In this document: one piece after another, positions 43,440 through 51,515 of the stretch
Numbering within the stretch: position 1 is the stretch's first letter
Layout of the letters: each line of letters opens with the position of its first letter
Source: an uncultured Mycoplasmatota bacterium
GTDB lineage: Bacteria > Bacillota_I > Bacilli_A > RF39 > UBA660
DNA: 64,000 bases
NCBI GenBank assembly: GCA_900543675.1
Contig: UQRY01000001.1
Coordinates: forward strand, 24,436-88,435
Reading direction: 5' to 3'
Made by a program: the position numbers and the translations under genes
Notes under the pieces: generated by a model
What the model was told of the DNA's origin: nothing
Seen by the model: only the letters and a program-made list of their open reading frames with translations
Databases searched by the model: none

Positions 43440-43529
43440 ATCAAGTTTCCTTGATAGTTTCATCATAACATAAACAATAATTGCTGACAAGTATGATGAA
43501 CAAATTTTTTTAGATCATAAATCAATTAA

Positions 43530-45005
43530 TTATAAAACGATCGCAATCATATTATTAGAGCCTTTGTTTACAATTTTTGTTAATGTATTTTGTAATTTGA
43601 AGCGAATATTATCTGGCATCATCATTAATTTAGACTGAATTCCTTCTTGAACAATCACATCTAAACTACGTCCAAATATTTCACTCTTCCAAATATTAGA
43701 AGGGTTTTCATCATAATCTTTCATCAAGTAATCGATTAACTCTTTACTTTGTAACTCACTACCAATAATTGGCTCAAAAGTACTATTTACATCAACTCTA
43801 ATCATATGAATGGACGGGGCAGTAGCTCTAAGTTTAACTCCATAACGCGGTCCTTGTTTGGTAATTTCTGGTGTATCTAACTTCATATCCTCTAGAGTCG
43901 GAGAGACAACTCCATACCCTGTTTGTTTAACCATTTTTAAAGCATATTTAATTTGATCATATTCCTTTTTTGCTTCGTTAAAATCTTGGAATAACGATAA
44001 TAACTCTGCCTTGTTGGTCACATCAATCTTGATGATATCCGTAAGTACTTGGTTATATAAATCAGCTGGTGCTTCTAAATTAATCGTCACTTCCCCTGTT
44101 GCGGGATCAATTTCTGAAAGATAAGATTTAGAAATCGTTTCAATTCCTAAGAAATGTTGATTAATCTTTTCTACATCTCGTAACTTATCGACTTCAACCA
44201 CACTCTCGCGAATTGCTTGAATATAACCCTTTTTAATTTCGTTTTTCGGATTTAAAATCGCTATCCACTCTGGCATGTTTACTTTAACTTCTAAAATAGG
44301 AAACTCATACAATGCCTCACGCAAAATATCATACATATCTTTTTGATTCATGTTCTCGATATTCATCGCCAGAACGGGTACATCATGTTCGCCACGTAGT
44401 TTTTCACAAATCTTCTCTGTATCAGGAAGCATTGGATGAGTAGAATTGACGATGACGATAAATGGTTTTCCTAATTCTTTTAATTCCCGAATCACACGAG
44501 ATTCAGCTTCTAGATAATCACTACGTTGAAATTCCCCGATTGACCCGTCTGTCGTAACAACAATCCCAATCGTCGAATGATCACGAATAACCTTTTCTGT
44601 TCCTACTTCAGCTGCTTCGCTAAAGGCTATCGGCTCATCATACCATGGCGTTTTAACAAGACGTGGACCATTCTCATCTTCTGCTCCCTTAGCATTATCG
44701 ATTAAATACCCTACACAGTCAATTAACCGAATATTACAGCTAAAATCATCGATGTTAATCTTTGCGGCATTGTTCGGTACAAACTTCGGTTCAGTAGTCA
44801 TAATTGTCTTTCCAGCCGCACTTTGAGGAACCTCATCTAACGCCCTTTTTCGGTCGTATTCATCCTCGATATTCGGTACGATTAAATTCTCAACTACTTT
44901 CTTAATAAACGTACTTTTCCCAGTTCTAACCGCACCGACTACCCCTAAATAAATATCTCCCCCTGTACGAAGGGCAATATTTTTAATAATCGTATTTTTA
45001 TCCAT
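43530..45005 (-). CDS. spoIVA: Stage IV sporulation protein A
   Basis: This is a 491-residue SpoIVA, the ATPase that polymerises on the forespore surface as the coat basement layer. The N-terminal part is very conserved: D-I-Y-L-G-V-V-G-A-V-R-T-G-K-S-T-F (P-loop), D-C-V-G-Y, and P-W-Y-D-E-P-I-A-F-S-E-A-A-E. The C-terminal part keeps the anchoring region. ATG 45005 is preferred: it has GAGTGTGAT upstream, and the sigma-E-like promoter at 45036-45064 would place the transcript start near 45029, after the alternative ATG at 45032. It lies between spoVIF and hup, as in the der-spoIVA-hup order of Bacillus. Confidence 0.97.
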   Translation of the reverse strand: MDKNTIIKNIALRTGGDIYLGVVGAVRTGKSTFIKKVVENLIVPNIEDEYDRKRALDEVPQSAAGKTIMTTEPKFVPNNAAKINIDDFSCNIRLIDCVGYLIDNAKGAEDENGPRLVKTPWYDEPIAFSEAAEVGTEKVIRDHSTIGIVVTTDGSIGEFQRSDYLEAESRVIRELKELGKPFIVIVNSTHPMLPDTEKICEKLRGEHDVPVLAMNIENMNQKDMYDILREALYEFPILEVKVNMPEWIAILNPKNEIKKGYIQAIRESVVEVDKLRDVEKINQHFLGIETISKSYLSEIDPATGEVTINLEAPADLYNQVLTDIIKIDVTNKAELLSLFQDFNEAKKEYDQIKYALKMVKQTGYGVVSPTLEDMKLDTPEITKQGPRYGVKLRATAPSIHMIRVDVNSTFEPIIGSELQSKELIDYLMKDYDENPSNIWKSEIFGRSLDVIVQEGIQSKLMMMPDNIRFKLQNTLTKIVNKGSNNMIAIVL

Positions 45006-45035
45006 CACATTATCACACTCTTTCTCTTTCATTTA

Positions 45036-45064
45036 ACTATATGAAAAGAAAAAGAGATTATACC
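45036..45064 (-). promoter_or_regulatory. Sigma-E-like promoter of spoIVA
   Basis: On the minus strand GGTATAA, 14 nt and CATATAGT match the sigma-E pattern (KMATATT, 14-15 nt, CATACANT) closely. It fits the mother-cell expression known for spoIVA. Confidence 0.6.
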
Positions 45065-45071
45065 TATACTT

Positions 45072-45308
45072 TTAAATCATCTTATCGACATCAGGAACAT
45101 TATCCTTCAAAATCGCATCCACAATCTTATCTTCTTTTTCTTTACTCACTTCTTTTCCCGTAATACTACTAATTTCTTGAACCAGTTCATGAAGAACCTT
45201 TTCATCCTTCATACTCGAATTTTGAAGCTTAGAAGCAAGAGAAAGAATAGTTTCTTTACTAACTCCTGATTTATTTTCTACTTTCTTAAAAAAAGAATCA
45301 CCTAACAT
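45072..45308 (-). CDS. Stage VI sporulation protein F
   Basis: This is a 78-residue protein with the SpoVIF pattern: F-F-K-K-V-E-N-K-S-G-V-S-K-E near the start, L-A-S-K-L-Q-N and the conserved end V-S-K-E-K-E-D-K-I-V-D-A-I-L-K-D-N-V-P. SpoVIF is needed late in spore assembly in Bacillus. GGAGGTTTTTTT precedes ATG 45308. A CATATAAT box at 45327-45334, similar to the spoIVA -10, may serve as a sigma-E -10, though its -35 is poor. It lies directly before spoIVA, an arrangement that groups two mother-cell genes. Confidence 0.88.
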   Translation of the reverse strand: MLGDSFFKKVENKSGVSKETILSLASKLQNSSMKDEKVLHELVQEISSITGKEVSKEKEDKIVDAILKDNVPDVDKMI

Positions 45309-45355
45309 AAAAAAACCTCCTACCACATTATATGTAAGAGGAAGCTTTTCGTAAT

Positions 45356-45550
45356 CTAAATATCGTATTTCTTTTTTCCTAGTTTTTTTTCATATTTTTC
45401 TCGACGCTTTTGAAACTCTAAACATTGTCTTCTATAGACTTCTTCTGGTACTTGATGACGCTGATATCTCTCATCCAAAATCTTTTGTGCACGATCTAAT
45501 CCTTCTAATTCTGTTTTAGGATCCTTTCGATCTAAAAACCAACCTAACAT
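45356..45550 (-). CDS. Small charged helical protein, SHOCT-like
   Basis: This is a 64-residue protein with very high Lys/Arg/Glu content. The middle reads A-Q-K-I-L-D-E-R-Y-Q-R-H-Q-V-P-E-E-V-Y-R-R-Q and resembles a SHOCT helical hairpin (I-L-D-x-x-x-x-x-x-x-I-x-x-E-E-F-x-x-K). GAAGGAGGAGAAAGC precedes the ATG, which lies in the final codons of the upstream gene (7 nt overlap). Operon: der, 145-aa protein, this gene. Function unknown; the SHOCT reading is tentative. Confidence 0.7.
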   Translation of the reverse strand: MLGWFLDRKDPKTELEGLDRAQKILDERYQRHQVPEEVYRRQCLEFQKRREKYEKKLGKKKYDI

Positions 45551-45978
45551 GCTTTCTCCTCCTTCTTATCATCAATAACTGCAACAATTTCATCCCGCCA
45601 CTTTTCTAGCGATGAATTCATAATTAAAAATTCAATATTCACTGTATTATTTAAATAAGAGTGGCAAAGATAAATACCTACCTTATCTTTAGTATAATAC
45701 AACTCATAACCAAAAAGATAGGCCTTAATGATATTTTGAAATATTGTTTCATAAACAGAAATAATATTTTTAGAAGGAATACCTAAATTATAGTATTGTT
45801 CATATCCGGTCTGTTCTACCTTGATATGCATACCACAACTCATTCCCTCTTCTAATTTCACTGAATAAAATTCAATTAATCCTGAAATATTCTTACCGAC
45901 CGTTAAGATCTGTTCAATAAATTCTAAAACGAGATTGCTTCTCTCTTCCGCAATAGAGATTGCTTCTTGCTTCTTCAT
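45544..45978 (-). CDS. Hypothetical protein in the der operon (144 aa)
   Basis: This is a soluble protein with no signal peptide. It has an N-terminal helix (residues about 3-27), a mixed middle with two Tyr-rich strands, and a C-terminal Lys/Glu/Cys tail. The ATG shares an A with the der stop (TGATG), and GGGGATGATGCTTG precedes it, so it is translationally coupled to der. In B. subtilis, gpsA and two small genes lie between der and spoIVA; this protein is not GpsA and I cannot match it to those small genes. No function can be given. Confidence 0.75.
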   Translation of the reverse strand: MKKQEAISIAEERSNLVLEFIEQILTVGKNISGLIEFYSVKLEEGMSCGMHIKVEQTGYEQYYNLGIPSKNIISVYETIFQNIIKAYLFGYELYYTKDKVGIYLCHSYLNNTVNIEFLIMNSSLEKWRDEIVAVIDDKKEEKAC

Positions 45979-47288
45979 CAAGCATCATCCCCTTTATTTT
46001 TAAACTGTAATACAATAGGGGTTCCTGTAAAATCGAAATTCTCGCGAATTTTATTTTCCAAATATCTTTCATAAGAGAAATGAACTAACCCCTTATGATT
46101 AACCTGAAAAACAAATTTTGGAGGTTTAATACCAGCTTGATGAACAAAATAAATTTTTAATCGTTTCCCTTTATAAGAAGGAGGTAAATTAAGCGCATAG
46201 CTATCATTAATTACACCGTTTAATACACTCGTCTTAACCTCGCGTTGAATATTTTCTGCCACTTTCAAAACTTCTGGCATCAAGGTATGAATTCTTTTCT
46301 TAGTTAGCGCAGATAAGAACACAATTGGAGCATAACGCAAGAATTGAAATTCATTACGAAGCATAGTGGTATAGTCTTTAATATTAGGATTTTCCACAGT
46401 ATCCCATTTATTAACAACTAAAATTAATCCTTTGCCTTTTTCAAGCGCATAACCAGCTATATGCTTGTCCTGTTCAATGACACCTTCTTCTGCATTAATC
46501 ACAAGTAAACAAATATCACTTCTATCAATCGCTTTTAAACTACGAAGCAAACTGTACTTTTCCACACTTTCAAAGACTTTACCTTTTTTCCGCATACCAG
46601 CTGTGTCGATAATCACAAACTCTTCATTATGATATTTAAATACCGAATCGATAGAGTCCCGTGTAGTACCAGCTACATTACTCACAATTACTCGTTCTTC
46701 ATTTAATAAAGCGTTAATCAAACTACTTTTTCCAACATTAGGTCTACCAATAACCGAAAATTTTATTCTTGTATCTTCTTCTTGTTTCTCATCAGTTGGA
46801 AAATCCTTGACAATCGCATCTAACAATTCATAAATACCATTATTATGTTCCGCACTAATCGGAATATATTCTGAAAAACCAAGCTCATAAAAATCATAAA
46901 GATGATGATTAGATTGTTTACTATCTACTTTGTTAATCGCAACAATGACACGTTTTCCACTTCTAAACAACATAGAACTAACTTCCTTATCATTAGCAGT
47001 TAACCCTTCTTTTCCATCAACAACAAAAACAACGACATCACTTTCTTCGATCGCAATCTCTACTTGAACTTTAATTTCATTTTGAAAAAGTTCATGACTA
47101 ACATCAATTCCCCCTGTATCAATCAAAGAAAAATGATGATCACGATATTTGACTTCTCCATAAATACGATCTCTCGTTACTCCAGGATAATCTTCAATGA
47201 TCGATATTTTAGTCCCGACTAACTTATTAAATAATGTACTCTTTCCTACATTAGGACGTCCGACTAAAGCAACCGTTGGGTATTTCAT
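45978..47288 (-). CDS. der: Ribosome-assembly GTPase Der (EngA)
   Basis: This is a 436-residue protein with two tandem GTPase domains and a KH-like C-terminal domain, needed for 50S ribosome assembly. Domain 1 begins V-A-L-V-G-R-P-N-V-G-K-S-T-L-F-N-K and has D-T-G-G and N-K-V-D. Domain 2 has V-I-G-R-P-N-V-G-K-S-S-L-I-N, D-T-A-G-M and N-K-W-D. The C-terminus contains P-P-K-F-V-F-Q-V-N. All nucleotide-binding motifs are intact. First gene of an operon with two small unknown genes, upstream of spoVIF and spoIVA. Confidence 0.98.
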   Translation of the reverse strand: MKYPTVALVGRPNVGKSTLFNKLVGTKISIIEDYPGVTRDRIYGEVKYRDHHFSLIDTGGIDVSHELFQNEIKVQVEIAIEESDVVVFVVDGKEGLTANDKEVSSMLFRSGKRVIVAINKVDSKQSNHHLYDFYELGFSEYIPISAEHNNGIYELLDAIVKDFPTDEKQEEDTRIKFSVIGRPNVGKSSLINALLNEERVIVSNVAGTTRDSIDSVFKYHNEEFVIIDTAGMRKKGKVFESVEKYSLLRSLKAIDRSDICLLVINAEEGVIEQDKHIAGYALEKGKGLILVVNKWDTVENPNIKDYTTMLRNEFQFLRYAPIVFLSALTKKRIHTLMPEVLKVAENIQREVKTSVLNGVINDSYALNLPPSYKGKRLKIYFVHQAGIKPPKFVFQVNHKGLVHFSYERYLENKIRENFDFTGTPIVLQFKNKGDDA

Positions 47289-47406
47289 AACGACACCTCC
47301 ATATAACTGTACCTATTTTACCATATAATTGGAAAAAAGCCCAATTATTTTTCATGGGAAAGCATGACTAGACAAAAACAATCATAAAATAAATTGGTGA
47401 TAAATA

Positions 47407-48135
47407 ATGAAAATAATTGCGCAAAAAAGCGATGCGATGAATAGTGAAGAGTTTTTTCGTAAAGCACTATCTACCAATTATATAGATGGAATTAATTTAA
47501 ATGTCGCACTAACTAGAGATAACCAAATCGTTGTTTTTAACAACACCTCAGTTAGTGATGCGATCGTAAATACCATTGATAACTCAACGTTAAGTGAATT
47601 AAATAATTACGATATCATTACCCTAGAAGATACCTTAAATAAATTAAACCAAGAAAATACTACCAAAGATATCTACATTAACGTAATTCCCTTCAAAACA
47701 GGAATTTTAACCGATGAAAACATTCAACAAACCGTAACTAAAATGAATCTTTATATCGATACTCTAAAAACAATTATCGATAACTTTACTCGTTTAACAA
47801 TTCATGTTCACAGCATAAACCGTAATCTAGTATCGATGCTAAAAAACAAATTAAAAGATAACCAAGTAGGTTTTGTGATCTATACTGGAGACTTAAATTT
47901 TATCGATGTTGATTACTATGTCTTTACCATGAATGTCTATGATGAAGCCATTATTGATCAACTACTTAGAAAAAATAAAAATATTTTAATCTATATTCAT
48001 TCAGACTATTATCTATCTGTTGTGTATCAAGGATTTTTAAAAGAACAAGAAAACAAAGTAATAACTAAACTAGTCGATAAAATCGCAATCATCAGCAACT
48101 ACCCAGAAATTATCTATAAACTGTTTAAAACTTAG
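47407..48135 (+). CDS. Catalytically dead GDPD-fold (TIM-barrel) protein
   Basis: This is a 242-residue protein that follows the glycerophosphodiester phosphodiesterase layout but lacks the catalytic residues. It can be read next to the intact GDPD of this window: A-H-R-G becomes A-Q-K-S, I-E-L-D-V becomes I-N-L-N-V, and V-V-F-H-D becomes V-V-F-N-N. The following I-T-L-E-D-T-L-N-K-L still matches I-P-T-L-x-E-x-L. All acidic and His positions are Asn, Gln or Ser, a consistent loss of metal binding. GGTGATAAATA precedes the ATG. It is probably a binding or structural protein. It is divergent from der and ends within the 3' end of the next gene. Confidence 0.75.
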   Translation: MKIIAQKSDAMNSEEFFRKALSTNYIDGINLNVALTRDNQIVVFNNTSVSDAIVNTIDNSTLSELNNYDIITLEDTLNKLNQENTTKDIYINVIPFKTGILTDENIQQTVTKMNLYIDTLKTIIDNFTRLTIHVHSINRNLVSMLKNKLKDNQVGFVIYTGDLNFIDVDYYVFTMNVYDEAIIDQLLRKNKNILIYIHSDYYLSVVYQGFLKEQENKVITKLVDKIAIISNYPEIIYKLFKT

Positions 48136-48572
48136 TTATTCTCCCCTACTAATACCCAATGTTCAGCAACTTCCTTTGCCTTCTTCCCATAGACAAGCTT
48201 CCCTTGCTCAAATAAATCAATTCTATCCTCTAAATCATCAAAGTTAACATAGTATTTTCCTTGATAATACCATTTCTTACCAGGAAGATAAGAAGAGTCT
48301 TCAAATTCGTAAAGAATACTACTATTTAATAACAACTCCACATCAAAATCTACTTTCCCAAGTGAGGATAAATGTTCAAATTCTAAAATCGTTACTTTCT
48401 CTTTCCAATATACTAAAAGATGATAAGAACCAATAAAAGTATAGTGATAAACTCTTTCTAGATGCTTACCAATCATCTTAATAAATAATAAAACTGCCTC
48501 TTCATTCATCAAACAAACTTCATCATAATAAGTAACCACAAAATGATCTAGATCACTAAACTCTACCTTCAA
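48132..48572 (-). CDS. Hypothetical protein with TTG start (146 aa)
   Basis: This is a soluble, acidic and Tyr/Phe-rich protein of 146 residues with alternating hydrophobic beta-type segments and no signal peptide. The start codon appears to be TTG, with AGGTGA 6 nt upstream and no in-frame ATG nearby. It ends 4 nt inside the convergent GDPD-like gene. It is upstream-adjacent to nothing on its strand except engB, 58 nt away. I recognise no motif. A structure prediction would be the natural way to place it. Confidence 0.65.
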   Translation of the reverse strand: MKVEFSDLDHFVVTYYDEVCLMNEEAVLLFIKMIGKHLERVYHYTFIGSYHLLVYWKEKVTILEFEHLSSLGKVDFDVELLLNSSILYEFEDSSYLPGKKWYYQGKYYVNFDDLEDRIDLFEQGKLVYGKKAKEVAEHWVLVGENN

Positions 48573-48630
48573 ATCACTTCACCTATCATATCATATGAAA
48601 ATAGATAATTTTTGGCAAAAAGAAAAACAG

Positions 48631-49224
48631 CTAGATCATCTCTTCTGTTAATTCTTCAATCTTTTTCAAAATATCTTCTCTTCCTAACTTAGTCACACTA
48701 GAAAACAAAATCAAATCATCACCAACAACTAAATCCAAGGTATCTAGGATTTGTTTTTTATTCTTCTCCATTTTACTAGAAGGAACTTTATCTACTTTAG
48801 TCGCAATGACAGAAACCGGAATATTATAGTACTTTAAAAAGTTATACATTAATAAATCATCTTCTGTAGGTTTATGTCTAAAATCAATTAACATAAATAC
48901 CCTTCTTAGTTCCTCACGTTTTTCCAGATATTCTTCGATCATCTTTCCAAATTTTTCTTGTGTTCTTCTATCTACTGCCGCATACCCATATCCAGGCACA
49001 TCAACTAAATAAAAACTACCGTTCACAAGATAGAAGTTAAGTGTCTGTGTCTTACCAGGTCGGGAAGAAATTCGCGCAATATTTTTACGATTAACTAAAC
49101 AGTTGATAAAACTACTTTTACCAACATTACTTCTTCCAACTAGCATAAATTCTGGGAATCCACCTTCTGGATATTGACTACGTCTAACTGCGCTAATCGT
49201 CAAAGAAACATCGCTAATTTTCAT
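48631..49224 (-). CDS. engB: Ribosome-assembly GTPase EngB (YsxC/YihA)
   Basis: This is a 197-residue single-domain GTPase of the TrmE-Era-EngA-EngB group, involved in 50S assembly. G1 is VGRSNVGKSS, G2 follows in S-S-R-P-G-K-T-Q-T-L-N-F-Y, G3 is D-V-P-G-Y-G-Y-A and G4 is T-K-V-D-K. GGAGGAAAAGGATTC precedes the ATG, which overlaps the nrnA stop as ATGA. It is coupled to nrnA; the usual clpX/lon neighbours of ysxC are absent. Confidence 0.97.
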   Translation of the reverse strand: MKISDVSLTISAVRRSQYPEGGFPEFMLVGRSNVGKSSFINCLVNRKNIARISSRPGKTQTLNFYLVNGSFYLVDVPGYGYAAVDRRTQEKFGKMIEEYLEKREELRRVFMLIDFRHKPTEDDLLMYNFLKYYNIPVSVIATKVDKVPSSKMEKNKKQILDTLDLVVGDDLILFSSVTKLGREDILKKIEELTEEMI

Positions 49225-50183
49225 GAATCCTTTTCCTCCTTATCTTGAATATATTCTTGGCAAGCACGATCTAACTCACCAACTAATAATTTAGCTTCTT
49301 CTAATGAAGTCACTCTAGCTCCTGATGCATACTTATGGCCACCACCATGATAATGTTCAGCTACTGTATTGATAACAGGGCCACGAGAACGGATATTAAT
49401 TTTGATAATATCATTCTTCTTATCTTCTGAAATCATCACCCAAACCAATACTTCATCGATATAATTAAAGTTATTGACCATATTACCAGCCGAACCGACA
49501 TCTGCATTAAACTTATTCAAAATCTCACTAGTTAGTTCAACATAACCAACGCCATGTTCAGTTACCTTCATATTCTGACCAATATAACCTTGTAACCGTA
49601 CCTCATGAAGAGGACGCATATAAAGGTTTTGATACAAAGAAGCTAGATCAAGGGAATATTCTTTTAAAAGACGTGAGACTAATGAAAAGGTAAAGCTATC
49701 TGAATTAAACAAAAAACGATTTGTATCAGAAGCAAGACCAATAAATAATTTCTCAATAACTTCTTTATTTCGTTTTAATTTTGTTTTATAAAGCAACTGT
49801 AATACCATTTGACTTGCGGAAGAATTCTTATCATCAATCCATTCAAGATCACAAAACTCTTCAACAAAAGGATGATGATCAATCTTAATCTTATAAATAA
49901 ACTTATCCACATCAGGTGCATCTACTCGCCGTTTATCTGGCGTATCAACTACAATAAGCAATGCTTTTTCATAATCGACATCCTCTAACTTATCTAAAGT
50001 ACCCAAGTAAGAAAACCGCGCGCCACCTGTTCCTACGGCCAAAACACGTTTCTTAGGAAAGGTAAGCTGAATTGCTTCCTTTAGTCCTAATTGACTAGCC
50101 ATCGCATCAGGATCTACCCCAATATGTCTAGCAATCACGATCGTATCGTATTTTTTTATTGCTTTATAAATTTTTTTATACAT
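49221..50183 (-). CDS. nrnA: DHH/DHHA1 phosphoesterase, NrnA-type (nanoRNase / pAp phosphatase)
   Basis: This is a 320-residue protein. The DHH part has H-I-G-V-D-P-D-A-M-A-S, V-V-D-T-P and K-I-D-H-H-P; the DHHA1 part has the substrate motif G-G-G-H-K-Y-A-S-G. NrnA degrades short oligoribonucleotides and dephosphorylates pAp in Bacilli. AGGAAGATAATT precedes ATG 50183; the longer frame upstream runs back into the ackA end. Placed between ackA and engB, with the start very close to the ackA stop (50194). Confidence 0.93.
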   Translation of the reverse strand: MYKKIYKAIKKYDTIVIARHIGVDPDAMASQLGLKEAIQLTFPKKRVLAVGTGGARFSYLGTLDKLEDVDYEKALLIVVDTPDKRRVDAPDVDKFIYKIKIDHHPFVEEFCDLEWIDDKNSSASQMVLQLLYKTKLKRNKEVIEKLFIGLASDTNRFLFNSDSFTFSLVSRLLKEYSLDLASLYQNLYMRPLHEVRLQGYIGQNMKVTEHGVGYVELTSEILNKFNADVGSAGNMVNNFNYIDEVLVWVMISEDKKNDIIKINIRSRGPVINTVAEHYHGGGHKYASGARVTSLEEAKLLVGELDRACQEYIQDKEEKDS

Positions 50184-50193
50184 AATTATCTTC

Positions 50194-51381
50194 CTATCTA
50201 TTTTCTTCAAGTAAAGAAAGTGTATCCAAAGCAATCATCAATTCTTCATTAGTAGGTACTACATAACATTGAATACTAGAATCATCACTACTAATCTTAA
50301 TTTCTTCTCCCTGAACTTTATTCTTTTCAAGATCAATCTTAACCCCTAGACAAGAAAGTTGTTTCATAATCGCTTCTCTTACTTGCCAAGCATTTTCACC
50401 AAGTCCTGCAGTAAAGCAAATAATATCTGCTCCACCTAATTCTACATAATAACTGGCAATATAATTAACAACTGTTCTTACATACTTATCAAAAGCCAAC
50501 TTACATTGTTCATTTCCTGCTTCAATACCAGCATATACATCTCTAAAATCACTACCATATTGGCTTAAACCTAAGAAACCTGATTCCTTATTCAAAACAT
50601 TCATGATATCTTCAACAGGAAGTCCTTCTTTATCCATCATATAAGGAATAATAGATGGATCGATATCTCCACTACGTGTTCCCATCATAATACCAGCTAG
50701 TGGCGTAAATCCCATCGTTGTATCAATACATTTGCCATTCTTAACGGCAGAAATACTACCTCCACTACCTAAGTGACAAATGATCGCACGATAGTCTTCT
50801 CGTCCTAATAATCTTGGAATCTGTTTGCTGATATAGCAGTGACTAGTTCCATGGAACCCATACTTTCTAACCCCATATTTCGTATACCATTCATAAGGTA
50901 CTGGATATAAATAACTTACTGGATCCATCGTTTGATGAAAAGCCGTATCAAATACACCAACCATTAAAACATTAGGTAAAGCATTTCTTACTGCTTCTAT
51001 TCCTAAAATATTAGCTGGATTATGTAAAGGCGCAAGTTCAGAATACTTACGTAAATCTTCGATTACTTCATCCGTAATCACAACAGAAGATTTATACTTA
51101 TCTCCACCATGAACTAAACGATGTCCTACCCCATCTATTTCTTCCAAAGAATGAATAATTCCAAGGGTTACCAAACGATCAAGTAAAACTTCAACCGCTA
51201 CTGTATGGTTAGGCATATCCACTTCTTCTTTAATTTTTTCACCATTATACTTAATCGTATAAAAGCTACCCTCTAACGTTACTCGTTCAAAATATCCAGA
51301 AGCAATACACTCCTTTTTGTCCATCTCAAACAAACTAAATTTAAGTGAACTACTTCCGGCATTAATAGACATTATTTTCAT
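50194..51381 (-). CDS. ackA: Acetate kinase, copy 1 (diverged phosphate-loop)
   Basis: This is a 395-residue ASKHA kinase that converts acetyl phosphate plus ADP to acetate plus ATP. M-S-I-N-A-G-S-S-S-L-K-F opens the protein. H-R-L-V-H-G-G, F-D-T-A-F-H-Q-T-M, K-Y-G-F-H-G-T-S-H and G-T-R-S-G-D-I-D-P are conserved. The phosphate-binding segment is H-L-G-S-G-G-S, where most family members have G-N-G-(A/G)-S, so a conserved Asn is Ser; M-G-F-T-P-L-A-G also has Ala instead of the usual Glu. AAGGAAAACT precedes ATG 51381. A second ackA lies 1.8 kb upstream. Confidence 0.93.
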   Translation of the reverse strand: MKIMSINAGSSSLKFSLFEMDKKECIASGYFERVTLEGSFYTIKYNGEKIKEEVDMPNHTVAVEVLLDRLVTLGIIHSLEEIDGVGHRLVHGGDKYKSSVVITDEVIEDLRKYSELAPLHNPANILGIEAVRNALPNVLMVGVFDTAFHQTMDPVSYLYPVPYEWYTKYGVRKYGFHGTSHCYISKQIPRLLGREDYRAIICHLGSGGSISAVKNGKCIDTTMGFTPLAGIMMGTRSGDIDPSIIPYMMDKEGLPVEDIMNVLNKESGFLGLSQYGSDFRDVYAGIEAGNEQCKLAFDKYVRTVVNYIASYYVELGGADIICFTAGLGENAWQVREAIMKQLSCLGVKIDLEKNKVQGEEIKISSDDSSIQCYVVPTNEELMIALDTLSLLEENR

Positions 51382-51471
51382 AGTTTTCCTTCTTTCTAAC
51401 AATAACATTATACAATAAATAAGTACTTTTGAAAAGTAAAACCACATCGTTTTAGGTATCACAAAAAATAG

Positions 51472-51506
51472 AAAAAATGACCCTTCCAGAAGGAATAGAT
51501 CATTTT
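51472..51506 (-). terminator. Terminator of the LRR lipoprotein gene
   Basis: On the minus strand AAATGA-C pairs with G-TCATTT, with an inner CCTTC/GAAGG stem, followed by TTTTTTC. Confidence 0.75.
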
Positions 51507-51515
51507 ATTTTATAT

